Origin: Saprospiraceae bacterium
GTDB lineage: Bacteria > Bacteroidota > Bacteroidia > Chitinophagales > Saprospiraceae
DNA: 5,403 bases
Reading direction: 5' to 3'
NCBI GenBank assembly: GCA_013002625.1
Contig: JABDJE010000096.1
Location: forward strand, 1 to 5,403
The notes under the pieces are model-generated. The model ran no database searches. It was not told the origin of the DNA and worked only from the letters and a program-made list of their open reading frames with translations. Below, one piece after another: positions 1 through 5,403 of this stretch (position 1 is the stretch's first letter; the number at the start of each line of letters is the position of its first letter). The translations under genes and the position numbers were made by a program.

Positions 1-2000
1 GCCTTTAGGCGCTTGGCAAATGACCTTACCAATCTCATTCCAAGCTTTTCATTTGAGACGTCGCTAGGGTCAAATCCTACTCCATTATCATCAACTTCTA
101 AGAACAAGCCATCATTGCGTTCCTTCAGTATAATTCTTATAATTGGGGAGGCGGTATCTTTAAAGGCATACTTTAGCGTATTAGTGATTAATTCATTGAT
201 TATCAATCCAATGGGAACAACGGTATCAACGTCTAGTTTAAGGTCTTCAACATCTGTCACCAATTCAACATGTTGTTCATCGGTCTGATAATTTAAAATG
301 AGCTCTTTAGACATTTGTTTGATATAAGACGGCATATGAATACCAGTTAAATTACCATCTTGATATAGGTTTTGATGAATTAATGCCATGGACATCACCC
401 TGTTTTGACCTGCATTCAACACACGTTGGGTAATTTCGTCATCGACATTGCGAGATTGTAGTTTTAGGAGACTCGATATAACTTGAAGGTTGTTTTTTAC
501 CCGATGATGAATCTCTTTCAATAATATTTCTTTTTGTTCGAGTGCCTCTTCTAACAAGACTTTTTTCTGAGTTAAGTCGTTGTTGAGTAATTTTATTTTA
601 GAGCGGGATAGAAATATTAAATAACTGAATAGAGCAAGTAAAATTGCTATACCACTCAGGAACAGTATGTTCTTTTTCGATCTATCAAGTCTGAGGGCTT
701 GAAGTTCATTAGTGGTATTCAATAAAGTGATCTCTTGTTCTTTTGCAATTTTTTCCTTCTCAAATTCGTAAGAGGTTTCTTTGATGGTTAATTCCCGTAC
801 CTTTTCTTCGTTTAATAATGAATCCTGAAGATCATAAGCTTTAGAGAGATACTTTAAAGCAGTTTTCGGTGATGTATTCTTGAGAAGTTCATGTAATGCC
901 TTATTTGCTTCTTGCTGAAGTTGCAAGTTATTTACTTCCTGAGCCATCATAAGTCCAGACTCCAAATGCTTCTTTGCATTACTATATTGACCGACTTGTT
1001 TTTCAGCAATCCCTAATTTTATAAGAGCATCGGCTTCGGTTTGAGGATCTAGACTTTCTTTGGCAAAACGTGCTGCAATCATGTGATTTTTGATTGCCAA
1101 ATTATATTCACCTTTTTTAAAATAAATGATACCAAAGTTGTTATAACTTGAAGCCATTCGTCCGTAATCATTTACTTCTTCTTTAATATTTAGAGATTTT
1201 TGGTGGTAAACCATCGCAGAGTCCAATAGACCTTCATCTTGAAATGAACTTCCGATATTGTTAAGTGTAGATGCCATCTGTTCTTTGGAATTAATGGTTT
1301 TTGCAACTTCATATGAGCGCATATAATACGCTCTTGCCTCCCTATAGTCTTTCTGCTGATGTATAATCATTCCAAGATTATTGAGTACGATAGATTCACC
1401 TTGTTTATGACCTTGGGATTCAAGCCCCTTGTATGCTTTTTGATAATGGTCTAAAGCAGCAGTATAGTTTCCAAGATCGAAATAATACAAACCCAGGTCA
1501 TTATCTATGATAGCCAACCCAAGTGTGTCATTGATACTTTCGTATCTTTCTCGCGCTCGGAGTCTATATTGATGTGCTTCTTCATCTTTGCTCAAGAGTC
1601 TCATTACACTGGATAGATTACTTAGCACTTTGCCATATAGACTTGCTTCTTGTATAGAGTCTGTTAGCTCAAGTGTCTGCAACGAGTAATGAATCATAGA
1701 GTCCCACTTTGATAATGCGTAGTATGAAATTGAACGCAACTGAAGCACGTGGTTAAATCTGAAACTGTCTGCTTGGATTGAAATAGATTCAGAAGTGTCC
1801 AATACGGAAAGGCTTACGCTTGGGTTTACGAAGTAATTATTCTTAACGTAGGTATTAAGAAAATTGACTTTTGCACTATCCTGTTGAATTGTGTTTAGCG
1901 CCGTAAGTATGCTGTCTGGAATTTGGCTTGGTTGCTGTCCAGATGTTTTATGAAGTATTAAGAGAGAAGATAAGAATATGAGAATTAATAATTTCGGCAT
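1..2000 (-). CDS. TPR-containing membrane sensor histidine kinase, HisKA_2 type (3' end outside window)
   Basis: This is a membrane sensor kinase that autophosphorylates on histidine and should pass the phosphate to a response regulator; none is visible here. Reading the minus strand from ATG at 2000-1998 gives 666 open residues to the window edge. Residues 1-21 are a signal peptide (MPKLLILIFLSSLLIL, then Thr-Ser-Gly before Gln). About five TPR units follow at roughly 161-355, each with the NNxG...Y..A...Y pattern, so the sensor domain is periplasmic. A coiled stretch (400-440) leads to one transmembrane helix (about 446-468) and a short cytoplasmic coiled coil. The HisKA_2 motif EIHHRVKNNLQVISSLL contains H498/H499; H499 aligns with the invariant His before RVKNN. 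The HATPase shows the N box NELITNTLKYAF (N602, N607), G1 box DDNGVGFD (637-644) and G2 box KLGMRLV (from 652). Only the last strands, roughly 30 residues, appear to be missing. This start is preferred because it opens directly into the signal peptide. In Bacteroidota such kinases often act with LytTR-type regulators, but that partner would lie off the window. Confidence 0.95.
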   Translation of the reverse strand, partial: MPKLLILIFLSSLLILHKTSGQQPSQIPDSILTALNTIQQDSAKVNFLNTYVKNNYFVNPSVSLSVLDTSESISIQADSFRFNHVLQLRSISYYALSKWDSMIHYSLQTLELTDSIQEASLYGKVLSNLSSVMRLLSKDEEAHQYRLRARERYESINDTLGLAIIDNDLGLYYFDLGNYTAALDHYQKAYKGLESQGHKQGESIVLNNLGMIIHQQKDYREARAYYMRSYEVAKTINSKEQMASTLNNIGSSFQDEGLLDSAMVYHQKSLNIKEEVNDYGRMASSYNNFGIIYFKKGEYNLAIKNHMIAARFAKESLDPQTEADALIKLGIAEKQVGQYSNAKKHLESGLMMAQEVNNLQLQQEANKALHELLKNTSPKTALKYLSKAYDLQDSLLNEEKVRELTIKETSYEFEKEKIAKEQEITLLNTTNELQALRLDRSKKNILFLSGIAILLALFSYLIFLSRSKIKLLNNDLTQKKVLLEEALEQKEILLKEIHHRVKNNLQVISSLLKLQSRNVDDEITQRVLNAGQNRVMSMALIHQNLYQDGNLTGIHMPSYIKQMSKELILNYQTDEQHVELVTDVEDLKLDVDTVVPIGLIINELITNTLKYAFKDTASPIIRIILKERNDGLFLEVDDNGVGFDPSDVSNEKLGMRLVRSFAKRLK

Positions 2001-2009
2001 CGTGGATGA

Positions 2010-2021
2010 ATTAGTACTAAT
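2010..2021. repeat. 12-bp perfect palindrome ATTAGTACTAAT upstream of the kinase
   Basis: The 12 bases form a perfect inverted repeat centred between 2015 and 2016, ten bases before the kinase start codon. Its AGTACT core recurs in a second perfect palindrome 25 bp further upstream. The site would lie in the kinase leader or just downstream of the start of transcription. It could be a repressor half of a paired operator, but no regulator is known, and short AT-rich palindromes also arise by chance. Confidence 0.35.
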
Positions 2022-2033
2022 CTAATATAGAAC

Positions 2034-2041
2034 TAAAAGTA
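2034..2041 (-). promoter_or_regulatory. Possible -7 box of the kinase promoter
   Basis: On the minus strand this reads TACTTTTA, matching five of the six fixed positions of the Bacteroidota -7 consensus TAnnTTTG. It would place transcription start near 2027 and give a leader of about 27 nt before the kinase ATG. No clear TTG element is seen at the -33 distance, so the call is weak. The box overlaps the palindrome at 2035-2046. Confidence 0.3.
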
Positions 2042-2046
2042 CTTTT
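2035..2046. repeat. 12-bp perfect palindrome AAAAGTACTTTT over the kinase promoter region
   Basis: This perfect inverted repeat is centred between 2040 and 2041, exactly 25 bp from the centre of the palindrome at 2010-2021, and shares the AGTACT core with it. It coincides with the candidate -7 box of the kinase. A protein bound here would be expected to block transcription, but that role is inferred from position only. Confidence 0.35.
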
Positions 2047-2100
2047 TATCGATACCAGAATCGTGATTACTTATGGACAGGATTTTTAATCTAATAGTTT

Positions 2101-2133
2101 AAAAAAGTATAGGGGCAATTGCTTGCCCCTATA
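2101..2133 (-). terminator. Rho-independent terminator on the minus strand, ending the micro-peptide transcript
   Basis: An 11-bp perfect stem is formed by TATAGGGGCAA (2108-2118) and TTGCCCCTATA (2123-2133) with a 4-base loop. Read on the minus strand, the stem is followed by C and then six T residues (2106-2101), the classic intrinsic terminator layout. On the plus strand no T-run follows, so it works in one direction only. It lies upstream of the kinase start at 2000 and cannot end the kinase transcript. It must therefore end something transcribed leftward from the 2140-2400 region, where the only candidate is the 17-codon ORF at 2226-2279 or an untranslated RNA. Confidence 0.88.
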
Positions 2134-2225
2134 ACACCCCTAACACTATTGAAATCAATTAATGATTAAAACAGCTTTATTTTTCTAATGGTTATCTATA
2201 ATTCACGGCTAGACTAAAGCCTAAG

Positions 2226-2279
2226 CTACATGCCTGCGATTTCTTCAATGATTTCGATGATAATAGTTACTACATCCAT
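2226..2279 (-). CDS. Candidate 17-residue amphipathic acidic micro-peptide
   Basis: I do not recognise this as a named gene. On the minus strand ATG at 2279-2277 opens a 17-codon ORF ending in TAG at 2228-2226, product MDVVTIIIEIIEEIAGM. The residues D2, T5, E9, E12/E13 and G16 fall every three to four positions, so as a helix the peptide has one acidic/polar stripe and an otherwise aliphatic surface (I, V, M). Net charge is about -4, with no Lys or Arg. There is no signal peptide. No Shine-Dalgarno is present; the bases before ATG are AT-rich, which is normal for Bacteroidota. Support for a real gene comes from context: a possible promoter about 40 bp upstream and a strong terminator 92 bases after the stop make a compact transcript of about 210 nt. 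It is divergent from the TPR-like gene at 2436. Possible roles are signal peptide, membrane-active peptide, or leader of a small RNA. The ORF is short enough to arise by chance, and an antisense 23-codon ORF overlaps it. Confidence 0.5.
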   Translation of the reverse strand: MDVVTIIIEIIEEIAGM

Positions 2280-2317
2280 AATTTTAAATTTTGTTGGTTA
2301 ATTATATTAATGCATAG

Positions 2318-2349
2318 TTAAGCTAGAATCACCTGAGTCTTTCTATCAA
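2318..2349 (-). promoter_or_regulatory. Possible promoter of the micro-peptide transcript
   Basis: On the minus strand a TTG (2349-2347) is followed after 21 bases by TAGCTTAA (2325-2318). These resemble the Bacteroidota -33 TTG and -7 TAnnTTTG elements, but the last two positions of the -7 box do not match. Transcription would begin near 2311, leaving about 31 bases before the micro-peptide ATG. The TTG overlaps one end of the palindrome at 2348-2362. The assignment is tentative; the main argument is that the terminator at 2101-2133 requires some leftward promoter in this interval. Confidence 0.35.
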
Positions 2350-2362
2350 TTATTCAATAATT
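2348..2362. repeat. 15-bp palindrome AATTATTcAATAATT between two divergent promoters
   Basis: Two 7-base arms are perfectly complementary around the single centre base C2355. The site overlaps the candidate -33 element of the micro-peptide transcript and lies 31 bases upstream of the -7 box of the TPR-like gene, so one bound dimer could affect both directions. This is a position-based inference. The site is AT-rich, so chance symmetry is possible. Confidence 0.35.
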
Positions 2363-2393
2363 TATGATCAATAAAATTTATAGATAAAAATAT

Positions 2394-2401
2394 TACCTTT
2401 G
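2394..2401 (+). promoter_or_regulatory. -7 promoter box (TACCTTTG) of the TPR-like gene
   Basis: TACCTTTG is a perfect match to the Bacteroidota primary-sigma -7 consensus TAnnTTTG. It predicts transcription start near 2408 and a leader of about 28 bases to the ATG at 2436. No TTG is found at the expected -33 spacing; that region instead holds an imperfect dyad around TGATCA (2365-2370). The missing -33 element may mean that the promoter is weak or depends on an activator. Confidence 0.6.
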
Positions 2402-2435
2402 TATACTATTGAAAAAGAACTAATTACACTTGTGT

Positions 2436-3842
2436 ATGTTGAACGATTTAGTATATATTTATGATGATAGATTGCAGTGTAAAGAGAATTTATTCTTTTT
2501 GGAACAGCTGAATGGAAATGAAAAAAAGTTGTATTCCTTTGCTCTTGGCCAAAAATCGGATCGATTCTCAGCGTCCAAAATATACGGCAAATCACCGTCC
2601 CACCAAACATACCAATCCCTTAAAAAAGGTCTAATTGACAAGCTATTGTCATCTATTTTGTTAACAAACAGGGGTTATACAATTCAAAGGGAAAGATCAA
2701 AAATCTATAGACGTGTAATGGCTGTTCAAATTTTGGATTTATTCGGTATGCGCCCTTTGATGAAAACACTGGGGAAAAAGGTGTTGACAAAATGCCTTAG
2801 TCACCATATGTATTATGAAGCTGCTGGTATCGCGAGACTTCTTTTCATGCACCTGACAATATTTGAGAAGAATCTGGAAAGAGGGGAACAGTATTTTGAT
2901 ATAGCCAATAAGTCCTGGGAGGTTTACTATAAGGAGATGGAGATTCAAATGGACTATAGTAAAATTCTATACTTCTTCCAGGGAAGAAATTTCACCAAGT
3001 TATCTAAGGAATATGGTATGACGGCTGCTAAATATGCGTCAAAATTAGAGTATTGGAATAGTAGCCGGATCTATTCATTTTATTATTTGATAAAATATTC
3101 TCAAGCTTATGCTGAAAATGACCTTTTGACCTGTGTAGATATTTGTAAGAAGGCCATCGACTATTTCGATAATCTTGGTTTTAACTATGATATTTCAAAA
3201 GCCAACTTCGTATTTCAACTGGTAAACTGTTATCTGGAACTTTCCGAGTTCGCAAAAGCGGATTTAATTATTAAAACATTTGTAGAACAGACGCCGGATA
3301 AATCGCCGCAATATTATCGATTCCAAGAACTTAGGTTTAGGATCAATTTATACATGGGTGATATTGAAAAAGCCAATTCTTCATTTAATTATCTAAAGAA
3401 GAATATTCGTAAAATGGAGAATACCTTTACGAAAGATCGGCTGTTGATTTATGAATTGTATCTGGATATCTTGAATAATAAGAAGAGTAACCTGCGTCGC
3501 CTGAAGTATAATATGAATAAAATTCAGCAAGATAAAAAAGGTACGCATATACCATTTATGTTAGGCGTTGCAATCCAGAATTATATGCATGACATCGATA
3601 AATTCATCGATAGTTATGAGGCGCTTGTCCAATACTCTTACAGGTATCTATCTGGCGATGAATATGAAAGGACACGGCATTTTATTAAAATACTTGGTAG
3701 CCTTCTGGATGGCAATATAGACACCAATATACAATTAGGTGGTGAGAAGCAACAACTTTCAAGGACTTCATTAGAAATGATACAATATGAATCGCTTCTT
3801 ACATTACTTCACGCGACGCCACATGCCAGTTCTACAGTTTGA
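2436..3842 (+). CDS. Orphan cytoplasmic TPR-like helical-repeat protein, function unknown
   Basis: I do not recognise a named family. The protein has 468 residues counted from ATG at 2436; the frame also permits TTG at 2430, two codons earlier, but ATG is preferred. There is no signal peptide and no transmembrane segment, so it should be cytoplasmic. Residues about 25-80 form a basic N-terminal module (KKLYSFALGQKSDRF, later KSPSHQTYQSLKKGLIDKLL) separate from the rest. From about 95 onward the sequence is a run of paired amphipathic helices rich in Tyr, Phe and Ala. TPR-like pairs can be read at roughly 224-248, 254-282 (CYLELSEFAKADLII) and 293-324 (LYMGDIEKANSSFNYLKK). Its promoter is close by, and it is divergent from the 17-codon micro-peptide gene. 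The size and helical-repeat build resemble peptide-binding TPR regulators, but I see no definite DNA-binding helix-turn-helix. A scaffold or general interaction protein is equally possible. The last 11 bases overlap the end of the opposite-strand T9SS gene. Confidence 0.85.
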   Translation: MLNDLVYIYDDRLQCKENLFFLEQLNGNEKKLYSFALGQKSDRFSASKIYGKSPSHQTYQSLKKGLIDKLLSSILLTNRGYTIQRERSKIYRRVMAVQILDLFGMRPLMKTLGKKVLTKCLSHHMYYEAAGIARLLFMHLTIFEKNLERGEQYFDIANKSWEVYYKEMEIQMDYSKILYFFQGRNFTKLSKEYGMTAAKYASKLEYWNSSRIYSFYYLIKYSQAYAENDLLTCVDICKKAIDYFDNLGFNYDISKANFVFQLVNCYLELSEFAKADLIIKTFVEQTPDKSPQYYRFQELRFRINLYMGDIEKANSSFNYLKKNIRKMENTFTKDRLLIYELYLDILNNKKSNLRRLKYNMNKIQQDKKGTHIPFMLGVAIQNYMHDIDKFIDSYEALVQYSYRYLSGDEYERTRHFIKILGSLLDGNIDTNIQLGGEKQQLSRTSLEMIQYESLLTLLHATPHASSTV

Positions 3843-5403
3843 CAAATGTCTTTGATATCCATTTTTCATCCAGACGTAGCATAAGGGTGTACAAGCCCTG
3901 AGGCAAAGAAGATGCTTCTATTTGGAAGGTGCTTTGTGGATTTAATCCCCTACTTCGTAATACGGTTTGTCCCAGCGGGTCAACTACATAGAAGTCGTAT
4001 ATCCTGTTCTTGTCTCCGGAAATAGTAAGGCTCCCTTGCGTTGGATTCGGGAATAAATGGATATCTCCGGGTAAGATGTCTATTTCTTGCGTATGGGTAG
4101 TCGTATCAAGCTGGATGTTAAATTGATAAATATTTGACATGCATTCTTCAAAATAAGGTCTTGCTTTTAAGTTGTAGAGATAGTAATAAAATCCGTTTCC
4201 GAAACCACTGCTGTTAATACGAAGCAAATTATTTACATAAAAAGGATATGCTACCGGTGTGCTTGAATGCGAAACAAGCCTGGGGCCAAAGTATCCAAAT
4301 GAAATTGTATTTATATCCCGGTCAGTTGTCAGACTATACGTACCTTCCATTAAGGATTGGTTTAAGGTGACTTGATTTACCCCAACAGATAGATTGATAT
4401 CGTATCGGTGCAAAGTATCACTTCCCTGCATTATCATAAATCGACGAAGACCTGCAGAATCTGTCTCAACCTCAAATGATTCCAAAACTGTCGGTTGAAG
4501 AATGTCAAATAGCATTGTTGGATTTATATTTTCCGGGCTGTATTCTGGCGTAATTTGCGATAGTAATTCCCCTCCAATAGAACTTGGAATCTGCCTGTTT
4601 GCAAATACCTGAAAATACACCTGAGTATCCGAATCAAGTTGCGTGAGCAACAGCTCGTTTTCATTTGTTATCACATTATTTCCCATAGCATCACTGTACC
4701 ATAGCATGCTATCTGCTTCAACATAAAGATTTATATCATCTACCTCTTCAAGGACAATCAGACTATCTCTGTAGTCAAATGTAGTGTACTCTACTGATAA
4801 CTTATCAGACACCAATGTGTCACATTCATTTGCATTTATAAAAAAATATTCTCCTGCTGAATTCACAATGTATCCGATGGAATCTGAGCCATCCTGCCAG
4901 GATATGGGTGTATCGATGTTGGCTTCAAGGGAAAGCAGATCTCCCTCGCACAGTTGCACCAAACCAGAATAATTTATAACCGGCATACTGAGTTCTGGAA
5001 TACGTGTTATAAAATATGTGCCGGATGAATTATAGCAAATAGTATCAGAAGATTGTGCTGAGAAAATACCTTCTGAATCAAGTTCGACCATATTTCCTGT
5101 TTCTCCATTACTGAAGATTAAGGTTTTCGGAAATGTCGTACTTACTTCAATCGCATCATCTTCACATGACAGTTCCAGTTTGGAAATATCCAATTCAACA
5201 ACCACTTCAATGCACGCTCCTTCTATTGCCGTATAATGTGTATTAGGCTGCAAGTCGGTATACCTGTCTACCCCACCGCTCGGCCATGAAATGATACATG
5301 AGTCAATCGAGTTATGATCAGCCAGTCCAAAATGCATGGTTAAAGAATTGGTGATGCCATACGCTGTTCCAGAATTCAACCATTTCACCTGTCTGCCCCA
5401 CGG
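3832..5403 (-). CDS. C-terminal part of an ASPIC/UnbV surface protein with T9SS sorting domain (5' end outside window)
   Basis: The frame is open from the window edge at 5403 to TAG at 3834-3832, giving 523 visible residues. A GTG at 5388 is only an internal codon, because recognisable domain sequence precedes it. Residues 1-65 fit the ASPIC/UnbV domain: RQVKWLNSGTAYG, LTMHFGLADHNSID, then ISWPSGGVDRYTDLQPN and an EG end. In this family the domain normally follows FG-GAP/VCBS propeller repeats (CRTAC1-like), expected off the window. Next come Ig-like modules at about 75-135, 140-203 (CEGDLLSLEA...WQDGS...AGEYFF...C) and 225-270 (LWYSDAMGNN...YFQVFAN). Residues 271-422 form a beta-rich module with AYPFYVNNLLRI and FYYYLYNLKA, of a kind recurring in Bacteroidota secreted proteins. 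Residues about 440-523 are a type A T9SS sorting domain: LFPNPTQGSLTI, FYVVDPLGQTV, LPQGLYTLML and a C-terminal KTFVKL. The protein should be exported and anchored on, or released from, the cell surface. Its ligand or substrate is unknown. Confidence 0.93.
   Translation of the reverse strand, partial: PWGRQVKWLNSGTAYGITNSLTMHFGLADHNSIDSCIISWPSGGVDRYTDLQPNTHYTAIEGACIEVVVELDISKLELSCEDDAIEVSTTFPKTLIFSNGETGNMVELDSEGIFSAQSSDTICYNSSGTYFITRIPELSMPVINYSGLVQLCEGDLLSLEANIDTPISWQDGSDSIGYIVNSAGEYFFINANECDTLVSDKLSVEYTTFDYRDSLIVLEEVDDINLYVEADSMLWYSDAMGNNVITNENELLLTQLDSDTQVYFQVFANRQIPSSIGGELLSQITPEYSPENINPTMLFDILQPTVLESFEVETDSAGLRRFMIMQGSDTLHRYDINLSVGVNQVTLNQSLMEGTYSLTTDRDINTISFGYFGPRLVSHSSTPVAYPFYVNNLLRINSSGFGNGFYYYLYNLKARPYFEECMSNIYQFNIQLDTTTHTQEIDILPGDIHLFPNPTQGSLTISGDKNRIYDFYVVDPLGQTVLRSRGLNPQSTFQIEASSLPQGLYTLMLRLDEKWISKTFVKL

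Noticed and set aside
13..288. Plus-strand ORF of 91 codons
   Set aside because: It is a shadow opposite the highly recognisable HATPase domain of the kinase; its Ser/Thr/Asn-rich translation has no domain features.
2073..2102. Plus-strand 9-codon ORF (MDRIFNLIV), and similar 8- to 9-codon ORFs at 2163 and 2189
   Set aside because: They are too short to separate from chance in AT-rich DNA and have no promoter or terminator in the right orientation.
2207..2221. GGCT/AGCC hairpin between the micro-peptide stop and the terminator as an RNA structure element
   Set aside because: A 4-bp stem with a 7-base loop is too weak to call from one sequence.
2368..2610. Minus-strand ORF of 80 codons at the start of the TPR-like gene
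   Set aside because: It lies mostly opposite the TPR-like coding frame, has no coherent features, and another minus frame overlaps it (2459-2641).
2739..2948. Minus-strand ORF of 69 codons
   Set aside because: It lies wholly inside the TPR-like gene on the opposite strand with no independent support.
3841..3850. GACAAATGTC dyad just after the TPR-like gene as a terminator
   Set aside because: The stem is only 4 bp with a 2-base loop and no proper T-run follows.
4784..4972. Plus-strand ORF of 62 codons
   Set aside because: It is antisense to the Ig-like region of the T9SS protein and looks like a reading shadow.
5386..5388. GTG as the start of the T9SS protein
   Set aside because: The frame stays open to the window edge and the residues before it (PWGRQ) belong to the ASPIC/UnbV domain, so the true start lies outside.

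Overview
The window looks like chromosomal DNA of a Bacteroidota member, probably from the Saprospiria/Cytophagia/Chitinophagia side. Four things point this way: a C-terminal type IX secretion (T9SS) sorting domain on a large surface protein, a TPR sensor kinase of the HisKA_2 type, AT-rich DNA without Shine-Dalgarno sequences, and a promoter box fitting the Bacteroidota TAnnTTTG -7 consensus. There is no sign of a mobile element, RNA gene or CRISPR array.

Layout. (1) Bases 1-2000, minus strand: a membrane histidine kinase with signal peptide, periplasmic TPR array, one transmembrane helix, HisKA_2 dimerisation domain and HATPase. It lacks its last few dozen residues at the window edge. (2) Bases 2001-2435: an intergenic region of 435 bp that is not empty. 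On the minus strand it holds a strong Rho-independent terminator (2101-2133), preceded by a 17-codon ORF (2226-2279) for an amphipathic, strongly acidic, aliphatic peptide, MDVVTIIIEIIEEIAGM. A possible promoter lies upstream of it. Promoter, peptide and terminator together outline an independent transcript of about 210 nt. (3) Bases 2436-3842, plus strand: a cytoplasmic alpha-helical, TPR-like protein of unknown function (468 aa), transcribed divergently from the peptide gene behind a clean -7 box. (4) Bases 3832-5403, minus strand: the C-terminal part of an ASPIC/UnbV-type extracellular protein with Ig-like modules and a T9SS sorting domain. Its 5' end is outside the window. Its 3' end overlaps the TPR-like gene tail-to-tail by 11 bp.

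How they may work together. The kinase and the T9SS protein are recognisable by domain, and nothing in the window links them functionally. The most interesting part is the divergent pair of micro-peptide gene and orphan TPR-like gene. Its arrangement recalls peptide/TPR-receptor signalling pairs of Firmicutes (RRNPP type), but here it is in a Bacteroidota background and the peptide has no export signal. The pairing is inference. The directly visible parts are the ORF, its amphipathic pattern, the dedicated terminator and the divergent layout.
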